From NCBI GenBank assembly GCA_002493865.1, contig DLAC01000009.1:1-22687 (forward strand): a stretch of DNA of 22,687 nucleotides, given 5' to 3'. Numbering within the stretch: position 1 is the stretch's first letter; every line of letters starts with the position of its first letter. Position numbers and translations under genes: made by a program. The notes beneath the pieces were generated by a model that searched no databases, was not told where the DNA came from, and was given only the letters and a program-made list of their open reading frames with translations. This document shows, piece by piece, positions 6,783-14,430 of the stretch. The stretch comes from Caryophanales bacterium UBA7057 (GTDB taxonomy: Bacteria > Bacillota_I > Bacilli_A > RF39 > UBA660).

Positions 6783-7043
6783 TTAAATTGCTTCTACAAT
6801 TAATTTAATTGCGGTTCTCTCTTCCCCATCAATGGTAATATCTGTAAATGCAGGAATGCAAACTAGATTTTTTCCAGAAGGTGCTACAAATCCTCTAGCA
6901 ATGGCGATTGCTTTAATTGCTTGATTTAAAGCGCCTGCTCCTACTGCCTGAATTTCGACACTTCCTTTTTCACGAAATACATTAGCAAGGGCTCCTGCTA
7001 CACTATTTGGGTTCGATTTTGTTGAAACTTTTAATGTTTCCAT
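6783..7043 (-). CDS. spoVS: Stage V sporulation protein S
   Basis: SpoVS is a small, highly conserved nucleic-acid-binding (Alba-like fold) protein needed for late spore development in Bacillus and found across many Bacillota. The 86-aa product aligns by eye over its whole length with known SpoVS: LKVSTKSNPNSVAGALA (4-20), IQAVGAGALNQAIKAIAIAR (31-50), then GFVAPSGKNL, IPAFTDI and GEERTAIKLIVE. The ATG at 7043 gives the standard N-terminus. The nearest ribosome site, AAAGGAA, is about a dozen bases away and lies in one arm of a long dyad (7056-7090), so initiation may be controlled by RNA structure. It is flanked by terminators and seems monocistronic. SpoVS alone does not prove that the host sporulates. 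Confidence 0.96.
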   Translation of the reverse strand: METLKVSTKSNPNSVAGALANVFREKGSVEIQAVGAGALNQAIKAIAIARGFVAPSGKNLVCIPAFTDITIDGEERTAIKLIVEAI

Positions 7044-7055
7044 ATTGTTATAATC

Positions 7056-7090
7056 ATTCCTTTCTATAGTCTAACTATATGAAAAGGAAT
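7056..7090 (-). promoter_or_regulatory. Dyad in the spoVS leader covering its ribosome site
   Basis: ATTCCTTT (7056-7063) pairs with AAAGGAAT (7083-7090), and TATAGT (7065-7070) with ACTATA (7074-7079) around a 3-base loop; only 1 and 3 bases are unpaired between the two helices. In the spoVS transcript the downstream arm is the AAAGGAA that would serve as ribosome site. It could be an RNA switch or, as DNA, an operator. Confidence 0.5.
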
Positions 7091-7091
7091 T

Positions 7092-7120
7092 AAAAAAAAG
7101 ACGCATTTTCTCGTCTTTTT
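7092..7120 (-). terminator. Intrinsic terminator after the Pro-rich membrane protein gene
   Basis: AAAAAGACG / CGTCTTTTT form a perfect 9-bp stem (7112-7120 with 7095-7103) with an 8-base loop and a U tract. The first bases of the stem lie in the stop codon at 7119-7121. Confidence 0.8.
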
Positions 7121-7964
7121 ATATTTCTTCTGTATGAATTGTTTCTACATTACTGACTGGTGTAGTTGGTGTAACTGGTGTTGGTTCTACAGTTTTTGGC
7201 ACTTCAGGTGTAACCCCTCCGTAAGGTTCATGATGTTCTTCTACAACAGGCATCTTTTGAGTAGCCTCTAGAGGATCATTCCCACCATAAATAGTCTTTG
7301 GACTTTCTACTGGTTCCACAGGCTCAATTTTTTCCATTGGATTCTCTCCACCATATACTGAAACCGTTGTTTGTTCTAAACTTTCTGTAGGTACTACTGG
7401 TTCAACAGGTGCTACTACTGGAGGAACCTCCGCATCATGAGATACAACTGGTGATTCTACCGTAGGAACTGATTCAACAGGTGAAGCTGGTTCTACAGTA
7501 GATACTGTTTGATCAACGGGTGCAGCTTCTACTTTTGTTTCTGCAGGCATCTCAATTGAGATAGGTGCAGGTGTCGTAGATTCTGTTTCAATCGCAACTG
7601 GTGCGACTGGTACAACTGGAGTTACAGGTGCCACTTCTACAGGAGCTACAGGCTCCGTAGTAACCGGACTCTCAGTCACTGGTGGAACTACAACAGGTGT
7701 AGGTTCTACTGACACAGGTTCTACTGGGGCAACTGGTGTAACAGGATCCGTAGGTGCAATAGAATCAGTAGGTGTAGCTGGTACCGGTTCCACTGAAGAA
7801 CTTGGCATAGAATTCATCATTGCTTCTTCCTTTTTGGCATTCTTTTTTGCCTTACTGTTACCAACGGCAAATAAAATAATTGCAATTAATAATAAAACGA
7901 CTCCTACTGTAATTAAAAGTCCAGGTATCGTAGTAAACCAATCTAAACTGAAGGCTAAAATCAT
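7119..7964 (-). CDS. Single-span membrane protein with Pro/Val/Thr-rich tail and YGG repeats
   Basis: I do not recognise the family. The 281-aa product starts with a short uncharged N-terminus, one membrane segment (about 13-34, GLLITVGVVLLLIAIILFAV) and then a basic stretch SKAKKNAKKEE. The positive-inside rule predicts that the long tail is cytoplasmic, unlike most Pro-rich wall-spanning proteins. Residues about 50-200 are low-complexity P, V, T, E repeats (EPV, TPV, APV). Near the end the motif YGG occurs at 204, 226 and 248, exactly 22 residues apart, within degenerate repeats of the form YGG-x2-P-(M/L)-E. No LPxTG signal. The ATG at 7964 follows GGGAGATGG. It lies 87 bases after the muramidase gene and ends in a strong terminator, so it may be the last gene of that operon. 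Confidence 0.75.
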   Translation of the reverse strand: MILAFSLDWFTTIPGLLITVGVVLLLIAIILFAVGNSKAKKNAKKEEAMMNSMPSSSVEPVPATPTDSIAPTDPVTPVAPVEPVSVEPTPVVVPPVTESPVTTEPVAPVEVAPVTPVVPVAPVAIETESTTPAPISIEMPAETKVEAAPVDQTVSTVEPASPVESVPTVESPVVSHDAEVPPVVAPVEPVVPTESLEQTTVSVYGGENPMEKIEPVEPVESPKTIYGGNDPLEATQKMPVVEEHHEPYGGVTPEVPKTVEPTPVTPTTPVSNVETIHTEEI

Positions 7965-8051
7965 ATTTCCATCTCCCTTATTCTATTCTATTAAAATAAT
8001 AACAAAAAAATAGAAAAAAAGCAATTATTTTTCAAAGTTTAAGCCTAGACC

Positions 8052-9248
8052 TTATTTTTTAAAATATCCTAAATCAATATCCACTTCTCCTTGAATTCCA
8101 GGAACAGTTCCATGATTGGTTAATTGCCACATTAAATAGTCACCTTGATAATCGGTATGTGCCGTATAATGAGCAAGCCATATCTTAGAATCAAAGGAGG
8201 TCCATATTTTTTCTAAATAGTTTTTACTCGCATAAAGCATAGATTCATATCCACTATATTGAATGACACTTAAAAAGGATTCTGCAATTCGATTTAAATC
8301 GTGAAGGCTGATTGAGAAAGAATTAAACATAGAATAGCACTCCCAATCAAACACAACTGGTAAATCTAAATCGAATCCTTTTAAGTTTTTTACTACCCAT
8401 TTTGCTTGTTCCCTAGCTTCTTTTTTACTAGAGGCATAAGAATAATAGTAAACACCTACTTTGATTCCCACTTCCTTCGCACCCCTAATATTTTCTAAAA
8501 AATAATCATCTAATTTCGAGTCTTCATGAGGCCCTATCTGTGTTCCAAGTCGAATCATCGCAAATTCTACTCCACTTTCTTTTAAGCGTTTCCAATCGAT
8601 ATCCTTCTGCCACTTAGATACATCAATTCCATAAGATAGATTGGGATCTTTATATTGCTCCTTAATATCTGAAAAGTTGATTTTGTTAGAAGAACTATTA
8701 GAAGTATTCGACTTTTCAACAACACGTAAAGTAAAATCTTGTTTGGTAGTATTTCCACTACTATCCACTGCAACATAAGATAAAGGATATTCTCCAACTT
8801 GATTTAGAACGTATTCTCCCTCAATTTTACAGTTTGGATGTTTATCATAATTATCTCCGCATAAAATAGCATCTTTAAAGGAATCACTACTACCTTTGGT
8901 GACTGTATAACTAGAAGAAAGAAAGACAAGGGGTGGTGTCGTGTCAGAAACTACCAATTGAAACTTTCCTTCTTTCTTTTTGCCTCGGTCATTATAATAA
9001 GAAAATGAAACACTATGTTCTCCTATTCTCGATGTATCTATAGTTTCATCTTCTAATTTTCCCATCTCAATACGGACAAAATCAGAAACTTTTACTTTAG
9101 AATAAATCTCTGCAATGGAAGGTTCTTCAAAATGAAGAATCGTTTTGTCTTCTTCCTTTTGTCCAAAGAAAAGAAAAAAAGAAAGCCCTCCTAACAATAA
9201 GAAAGATACAACCCAAGATGTAAATATTGTTTTTTTTCTTCTTCTCAT
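8052..9248 (-). CDS. Membrane-anchored GH25 muramidase with Ig-like domain
   Basis: GH25 enzymes cut the N-acetylmuramic acid to N-acetylglucosamine bond of peptidoglycan. The 398-aa product has a basic N-terminus (MRRRKK), an uncleaved-looking signal anchor (about 10-28), a beta-rich Ig-like region (about 45-178; the stretch from SDTTPPLVFL, 101, to SYVAVDSSGN, 157-166, is the DUF5011-type pattern, with Cys130 and Cys140 perhaps forming a disulfide), an S/N-rich linker (180-195) and a GH25 domain from about 206. Catalytic signatures are YGIDVSKWQ (Asp209), the DWE motif (Asp301, Glu303), and a C-terminal WQ...VDIDLGY. It would act outside the cell in wall remodelling. The ATG follows GGAGG by eight bases. 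It lies 53 bases after the rluA-type gene. Confidence 0.93.
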   Translation of the reverse strand: MRRRKKTIFTSWVVSFLLLGGLSFFLFFGQKEEDKTILHFEEPSIAEIYSKVKVSDFVRIEMGKLEDETIDTSRIGEHSVSFSYYNDRGKKKEGKFQLVVSDTTPPLVFLSSSYTVTKGSSDSFKDAILCGDNYDKHPNCKIEGEYVLNQVGEYPLSYVAVDSSGNTTKQDFTLRVVEKSNTSNSSSNKINFSDIKEQYKDPNLSYGIDVSKWQKDIDWKRLKESGVEFAMIRLGTQIGPHEDSKLDDYFLENIRGAKEVGIKVGVYYYSYASSKKEAREQAKWVVKNLKGFDLDLPVVFDWECYSMFNSFSISLHDLNRIAESFLSVIQYSGYESMLYASKNYLEKIWTSFDSKIWLAHYTAHTDYQGDYLMWQLTNHGTVPGIQGEVDIDLGYFKK

Positions 9249-9301
9249 TTCCAGTTCCTCCTCAAATATATATTAGTATGCCTATCCTAGTTGATTTCAT
9301 T

Positions 9302-9991
9302 CTATAAGTTATGTAATTGTTTCTTTAAACTAGAAAACTCCCTCCAAATTCCATCATCATCTGGATACCTTTCAAATACCATTTTCTCTTTCGTGATTGG
9401 ATGAAAAAAGGCAAGATGATAACAAGAAAGAGCAATCTGTTTTTTATCTTCCTTTCCATATCTTTGATCCCCATAAAGAGGAAATCCACGAGATGCAAAC
9501 TGAACTCGTATTTGATGATGTCTTCCTGTCTTTAAAGTAATTTGAACGAGACTTAAATTTTCTTTTTCTTCTAATACTTCGTAATTTAAAATGGCCTCTT
9601 TTCCATCCTCTTCATTCGTAACAATCGTATTTTTAGTTTCAAGTTTCTTTAAATAGTCTCTAAATTCGCCCTTTTTTTCAGGCAAAATTCCATTTACTAC
9701 TGCCAAATATTGCTTTTCTATATTAGATGTACGAACTTGCTCTGAAATCCTAGAAGCTGCTTTACTAGTTTTAGCGTAAACCATGACTCCAGAAACTGGA
9801 CGATCCAATCGATGGATTAACCCGACATATACATTTCCTGGCTTTTGATACTTTTCCTTAATATAATTCTTAATCATCGTAAGCATATCTAAGTCATTTG
9901 TAGAGTCTTTCTGACTTAGAATATTTTCCCTCTTATAAACTACAATTACATGATTATCTTCATATAAAATTTCTAAATGACTATTTTTCAT
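9302..9991 (-). CDS. RluA-family pseudouridine synthase
   Basis: This family isomerises specific uridines in rRNA or tRNA to pseudouridine. The 229-aa product has the signature HRLDRPVSG (60-68) with catalytic Asp63, the LKTGRHHQIRVQFA motif and GDQRYG. There is no N-terminal S4 domain, so it is a short RluA/YlyB-like member; the target site cannot be assigned. Of the in-frame starts, the ATG at 9991 is 10 bases after an AGGAAGG site, and upstream candidates at 10000 and 10018 overlap or precede that site. The start overlaps the end of the methyltransferase gene by 11 bases, so the two are translationally coupled and may act in ribosome maturation together. Confidence 0.92.
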   Translation of the reverse strand: MKNSHLEILYEDNHVIVVYKRENILSQKDSTNDLDMLTMIKNYIKEKYQKPGNVYVGLIHRLDRPVSGVMVYAKTSKAASRISEQVRTSNIEKQYLAVVNGILPEKKGEFRDYLKKLETKNTIVTNEEDGKEAILNYEVLEEKENLSLVQITLKTGRHHQIRVQFASRGFPLYGDQRYGKEDKKQIALSCYHLAFFHPITKEKMVFERYPDDDGIWREFSSLKKQLHNL

Positions 9992-10850
9992 GAAACACAT
10001 ACCTTCCTGTAATTCCACAAGGTAATATTAGATTCCCTTCTCGAATTGGAATTCCAATTTCTTCTGTTTCAAATGTTCCAGCGTATTTTCCAAAATGAAG
10101 CTTAAATAAATTATTCACAACTTCTGTGGATAACCCAGCTGTATAGGAATTGATTAAAAAGAATAGCGGAGTATCACTCAGCAATTCTAAACAAAGACGA
10201 ATGAATGAATCTAAATCTTTTTCAATATCCCAAACTTCTCCATTTGCGCCTCTTCCATAACTAGGGGGATCCATAATAATAGCATCATATTTATTTCCTC
10301 TACGAATTTCTCGCTTTACAAATTTCACTACATCATCGACAATATAACGAATCGGACGATTTTCTAATCCTGAAAGACGCACATTTTCTTTTGCCCAGTC
10401 GACCATTCCTTTGGAAGAATCTACATGAACGACACTTGCCCCTGCCTTTAGGCATGCTAAAGAAGCACCTCCAGTATAAGCAAAAAGATTTAAGACTTTA
10501 ATATCCCGATTACTTTTTTCTATGGTTTTCATCATAAAGTCCCAATTGACAGCCTGTTCTGGAAATAATCCAGTATGTTTAAATCCCATTTGTTTAATAT
10601 GAAATGTTAAGTCTTTATACTCTATATTCCAAGACTCCTTGGTTTTCTTTAAATTCTCCCAGTAGCCACCACCTTTATTACTACGGTGATAGTAGGCATG
10701 AATATTCGGGTATTTTTCTAATAAATCTCCATGGTCCCAAATCACTTGAGGATCGGGTCTTAATAAATAAATATCTTTCCATCGTTCTAATTTTAACCCA
10801 TTCGAACTATCGATAATTTCATAATCCTTCCAATCACTTGCCAATTTCAT
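9981..10850 (-). CDS. Class I SAM-dependent methyltransferase, RlmI-like (rRNA methylation)
   Basis: The 289-aa product belongs to the COG1092-type methyltransferases, whose best-known member RlmI makes m5C in 23S rRNA. It shows SAM-binding motif I (VLNLFAYTGGAS, 119-130), the acidic motif II VDSS (143-146) and the catalytic-type MDPPSYGRG (193-201). The N-terminal 100 residues form a substrate-binding region, but the PUA domain of RlmI is not evident. The start at 10850 has AAGGG nine bases upstream; longer in-frame starts to 10880 lie within or before that site. It overlaps the downstream RluA-type gene by 11 bases. It is transcribed divergently from the 145-aa gene across a 94-base gap, where only a weak extended -10 (TGATACACT) is visible. 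Confidence 0.88.
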   Translation of the reverse strand: MKLASDWKDYEIIDSSNGLKLERWKDIYLLRPDPQVIWDHGDLLEKYPNIHAYYHRSNKGGGYWENLKKTKESWNIEYKDLTFHIKQMGFKHTGLFPEQAVNWDFMMKTIEKSNRDIKVLNLFAYTGGASLACLKAGASVVHVDSSKGMVDWAKENVRLSGLENRPIRYIVDDVVKFVKREIRRGNKYDAIIMDPPSYGRGANGEVWDIEKDLDSFIRLCLELLSDTPLFFLINSYTAGLSTEVVNNLFKLHFGKYAGTFETEEIGIPIREGNLILPCGITGRYVFHEK

Positions 10851-10944
10851 AGTCATCATCCCTTTTTTGTAGTGTATCACGTTTTCTTCTCAAAAAGAAT
10901 AAATTTTAAAAAATAATACATAATAAAGTTAAGGAGGAAAAAGT

Positions 10945-11382
10945 ATGAGCGAAAATTGTGAGTTATTAGAGCATATCTATCAAGATAGTGAAATGGCATG
11001 TTTTACATTAGAACAATTATTAGAAGATTTAAAGGAAAAAGATAATAAAATTAAAGGAATCTTAGAGGATATCTTAAAAGAATATCAATCATGGAAAAAG
11101 GATTCTTTAGAAAAATTAGAAGAAAATCATCAAGAAATCAAAGAAAAAGGTACGATGAGTAAAATGATGGCTGGAATGGGGATAAAAAAAGAAGTCAAGG
11201 AAGATAATAGCGATGCCAGTATCGCCGATATGCTAATCCAAGGAATTTCAATGGGAAGCCTAGATACAGAAAAGAAAATCAAAGCCTACCAAAAAGATAT
11301 TGATAAAGACCAATTAACACTCGCCAAAAAGTTTTTAAAATTCCAAGAAAAAGCAATCGACAAGTTAAAAAAATATCTTTAG
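10945..11382 (+). CDS. Small helical protein, 145 aa, unknown function
   Basis: The product is a soluble, highly charged, almost wholly helical protein. It begins with MSENCELLEHIYQDSEM and has two long helices, a middle segment (about 68-100: MSKMMAGMGIKKEV...ASIADMLIQG) and two further helices ending in KLKKYL. This fits a four-helix bundle of the ferritin-like or DUF2383-like kind, but I see no di-iron E..ExxH pairs, so metal binding is not supported. Similar proteins occur in many anaerobic Bacillota as hypotheticals, as far as I recall. The start has a strong AAGGAGG seven bases upstream. It is a single gene: divergent from the methyltransferase and closed by the bidirectional terminator at 11367-11406. 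Confidence 0.8.
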   Translation: MSENCELLEHIYQDSEMACFTLEQLLEDLKEKDNKIKGILEDILKEYQSWKKDSLEKLEENHQEIKEKGTMSKMMAGMGIKKEVKEDNSDASIADMLIQGISMGSLDTEKKIKAYQKDIDKDQLTLAKKFLKFQEKAIDKLKKYL

Positions 11383-11406
11383 AATTCTTTTCTAAGGATA
11401 TTTTTT
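11367..11406. terminator. Strong bidirectional terminator
   Basis: A 16-bp stem (11369-11384 with 11390-11405, one G-T pair) around a 5-base loop, with A and T tracts on the two sides. It overlaps the stop codons of the plus-strand 145-aa gene and of the minus-strand HExxH gene and should end transcription from both directions. Confidence 0.85.
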
Positions 11407-12868
11407 ATTCTTTCAGATAAGCTTTTTCACGGACTTCATCCGCATTTTGATTGAAATAAGCATCCCCAATGACATTCATTTTTTGACCAATACAATGAAG
11501 ATAAGCAATAATATTTAACCGTTTTTGTTCTTCCAAATCAACACCCATATATGAATGAATGAAAGGGCCCAAAGATTCCTGAAATTGAGGGGACTTGGAT
11601 TGAAAGAATTCATCCACTTTCCCTTGTTTGGCATATGCTTTCATTTGTTTTCCATATTGATCCAGTAACCCCATGAATTGCTGATAATCCTCCATACTAG
11701 GATTTAATTTTAATAACTCATTTTTTATAATATCCATATCGTCTTTCGAATAGGCTTCCAACATTTTATCGGGCGTAATTAATTCACATAGGATCTTAGT
11801 AACCAATAAATGATCATAATACCCATCTGTTGTTTTAAAATCTTCCATATATTCATAAACAATTAAAGAAGTCATTCCTTCATTTAACAAAATATTATCC
11901 AAATGTCCTGTGCGGTGAACTAGTTCATGTTCTATAATTCTTTTATAAGATAGTTCATCCTGATTACTAGAATCATAAACGATAATCAGTTCATCAAATT
12001 TTTGCCCACTGATATTTCCGTACGCTAAATTTGTATCAATAATACCAAAACTAGAGAAATCATCATATAAACGTCCATAATCTAAATACGGATTTTCTCT
12101 GATATATTGTTCCAAATTAGAGGCAACTTCTAAATCGGTTTCCTGAATCAAAGGATTAGAATCCAACGACTCCATCAATATACCAAACACATCCTCTTCT
12201 GAAACAACCAGTGTTCCTTCTTCAAAAGGATTATCAATCGTATCTAGTATGATTTCTCGTCTACCTAAGACATCATAAATATCATTGACTAGTTTATATT
12301 TATGATACATTGTCTCATAATTCATAGAAAAATCATGGATTCGATATATCGTGTTCATAGAAAGTAAACAAAAGCTAAATCCAAATTTGATTTTTCGAAT
12401 CATACCTGAGGCATTTTGTGGAAGAAATTTTCTTCTAGAATTTACTCTCATTGATAAAACGGAACAAACAGCAGAAAGGGCTGTAAAGGGTAAGATAGAA
12501 AACATCATTCCCGGTATAAAAGTAGATGTTTCTGCTAGATGTAATAGATTTTCCCCTCGATTATATTTTTCATTTTTTAGTAATCCAATCGTTTGAATTA
12601 CAAATTCCTTAGTATCTACATCTTCCTCATCTACAAACACAATTTTTGATAAATCTTCTTTCGCTAGATGAGGGAAAAATTTTCTTAGACGCTTTTTCAT
12701 TTTTCGTTCATATTTTTCTTTTCCCATAGAAATCTTGGAATTAGAAGAAAAAAGGATCAGATACCGAGGATGCTTTTTTTCATACTGAATTAATATTTGC
12801 TCCATATACTTAGAATGTTCTTCATCCACCGCCTGGACAATATAAATATTTTGAATCTTGGATTTCAT
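11405..12868 (-). CDS. Putative membrane HExxH metalloprotease, copy 2
   Basis: The family is not one I can name. The 487-aa product has an N-terminal alpha/beta region (1-100, starting KIQNIYIVQAVDEE), hydrophobic segments at about 115-140 and 162-178 separated by a basic stretch, then a C-terminal catalytic-looking region. HELVH (314-318) continues as HELVHRTGHLD, i.e. HExxHxxGxxD like metzincins, and a conserved Glu330 in LNEGMTSL could instead be a gluzincin-type third ligand. The start ATG at 12868 has GGGAGG six bases upstream; an in-frame TTG at 12874 is less likely. It follows its paralogue by 26 bases and is the last gene of the pflB-pflA unit. Topology, and so the side on which the protease acts, is uncertain. 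Confidence 0.72.
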   Translation of the reverse strand: MKSKIQNIYIVQAVDEEHSKYMEQILIQYEKKHPRYLILFSSNSKISMGKEKYERKMKKRLRKFFPHLAKEDLSKIVFVDEEDVDTKEFVIQTIGLLKNEKYNRGENLLHLAETSTFIPGMMFSILPFTALSAVCSVLSMRVNSRRKFLPQNASGMIRKIKFGFSFCLLSMNTIYRIHDFSMNYETMYHKYKLVNDIYDVLGRREIILDTIDNPFEEGTLVVSEEDVFGILMESLDSNPLIQETDLEVASNLEQYIRENPYLDYGRLYDDFSSFGIIDTNLAYGNISGQKFDELIIVYDSSNQDELSYKRIIEHELVHRTGHLDNILLNEGMTSLIVYEYMEDFKTTDGYYDHLLVTKILCELITPDKMLEAYSKDDMDIIKNELLKLNPSMEDYQQFMGLLDQYGKQMKAYAKQGKVDEFFQSKSPQFQESLGPFIHSYMGVDLEEQKRLNIIAYLHCIGQKMNVIGDAYFNQNADEVREKAYLKE

Positions 12869-12894
12869 AAACAACCTCCCTGTTCATTTTTTAA

Positions 12895-14430
12895 TTAGTA
12901 ATGATAATTTGAAGTTTCTGTTAATTCACTACTATAAGCATTTTCATAGGATAATTCTTTTTCATTTTTATTAAAATAAATTGCTCCAGGGATAGTGAAA
13001 TGATCCGCCGATCCAATCGCCTTTAAGTATTCTGTAATTCTACTTACTTTCGCTTCATCAAAATTAGCATTATACATATAGTCCATAACCATCATTGCGA
13101 ATTTATCCCGATACGCTAAGGCATGCCCTTCATCAAAAAATGAACTTGAGGAATCGCTCTCTGCATATGGTTCTCTCTCTTCACTATAATCATTTAATAA
13201 ATTGATAAACTGCTGATACTTATCCTCATCTGGATTTAATTTTAGCATCTCATTTTTTATAATATTCATATCTTCTTTGGAATAGGCTTCTAGCATTTTA
13301 TCAGGTGTGATGAGTTCACAGAATATTTTAGTCATTAATATTTCATCATAATAGCCATTTGTATATTGAAAATTATCCATATATTCCGAAGTAAGTAAGG
13401 AAGTCATACCTTCATTGAGCATCATACAATTCAAGTGCCCCGTATAATGAACTAATTCATGTTCCATTTTTTCAAAATACTCTTTCCTTGAAATATTATC
13501 CCTATCATATACTACAATATAGTCACCAAAATTTCTTGCCCCAATATTTCCAAGGGTATCATTGGTATCAATAATCCAGAAACTAGAAAAGTCATCATAG
13601 AGTTGTTCATAGTCTAAATAAGGATTTTCTACAAGATACTGCCTTAAATGGGAGGCAACTTCTCTATCTTCTTCTTCAAGCAAAGGATTCAAATCCAATG
13701 CTTCCATTAAAATATTCGTTGCTGCATCAGCTGAAGTAAACATGGATTCGCTCTTAAAAGGATTATCTAAACTATCCGGAATCAGCTTACGAGTATCCTC
13801 TATTTCTTTTTTTTCAAGCGTATACTCCTGTTTGATTTCATCCAATGATGCTGCAAAACTCTGAACCCCAACTGTAACATTGAATGCCAAAAGAGCCATA
13901 CTGAAATTAAATCTAACCTTCCTAATCCATTCAGCTTCTAGTTGCGGTAGTTTCTTTCTTCCCTGATTGTCCATCATTGCAGAAGTAGAGAAACCAGATG
14001 CAGCAATACTACTAAGAAGAAGATTCGTTGGGCCATGAAGAGGTGACAACATCATACATAAGGAACCAAGTGTTTGAGAAGTAGCAGCTATTTGTAAGAA
14101 TGCTTCACTCTTTTTTATTGATTTTGCTTTTTTAATTTGAATTTCATGATTTACATATTTTCTCAAGTCCTGATCATGATCTGATACAAAAACCAGTTTG
14201 TCAAAATCTGCTTTATCTAAGCCTTTTACAACTTTTTTTAGATATTTATCCATGTGTGCTTTGGCTTTTTCTTGTTTTTTAGAAGAACCCTTTAAGTCAG
14301 ATGGAGAAAGTCTAAAATACTTTACTTCTTTATCCGTATATTCAATCAAAATTTGACTAATATATTTACTTCCATCAGGAGCAACATCACGAACTACATA
14401 AATTTTTTCAATCTTTTTTCCCTTTTCCAT
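12895..14430 (-). CDS. Putative membrane HExxH metalloprotease, copy 1
   Basis: This is a paralogue of the next gene along nearly its whole length (511 aa). Shared blocks include the N-terminal IEKIYVV strand, two hydrophobic regions (about 117-150 and 172-195), YLDYEQLYDDFSSFWIIDTN (271-290), HELVH (324-328), LNEGMTSLL (338-346) and ITPDKMLEAYSKEDM. The motif reads HELVHYTGHLN, so the metzincin-like last position is Asn here but Asp in copy 2, while Glu340 is kept in both. That favours the NEG glutamate as metal ligand. The second of two tandem ATG codons (14430) lies six bases after GGAGG. The start overlaps the 3' end of pflA by 23 bases, implying translational coupling. No signal peptide. 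Function is inferred from motifs only. Confidence 0.72.
   Translation of the reverse strand: MEKGKKIEKIYVVRDVAPDGSKYISQILIEYTDKEVKYFRLSPSDLKGSSKKQEKAKAHMDKYLKKVVKGLDKADFDKLVFVSDHDQDLRKYVNHEIQIKKAKSIKKSEAFLQIAATSQTLGSLCMMLSPLHGPTNLLLSSIAASGFSTSAMMDNQGRKKLPQLEAEWIRKVRFNFSMALLAFNVTVGVQSFAASLDEIKQEYTLEKKEIEDTRKLIPDSLDNPFKSESMFTSADAATNILMEALDLNPLLEEEDREVASHLRQYLVENPYLDYEQLYDDFSSFWIIDTNDTLGNIGARNFGDYIVVYDRDNISRKEYFEKMEHELVHYTGHLNCMMLNEGMTSLLTSEYMDNFQYTNGYYDEILMTKIFCELITPDKMLEAYSKEDMNIIKNEMLKLNPDEDKYQQFINLLNDYSEEREPYAESDSSSSFFDEGHALAYRDKFAMMVMDYMYNANFDEAKVSRITEYLKAIGSADHFTIPGAIYFNKNEKELSYENAYSSELTETSNYHY

Noticed and set aside
7185..7800. Repetitive DNA that could suggest a CRISPR or satellite array
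   Set aside because: The repeats are irregular and in frame, coding the Pro/Val/Thr-rich tail; there are no constant repeats with unique spacers.
7965..8051. T-rich stretch after the muramidase gene as a terminator
   Set aside because: I could not find a stable stem before the T runs; readthrough into the Pro-rich protein gene is more likely.
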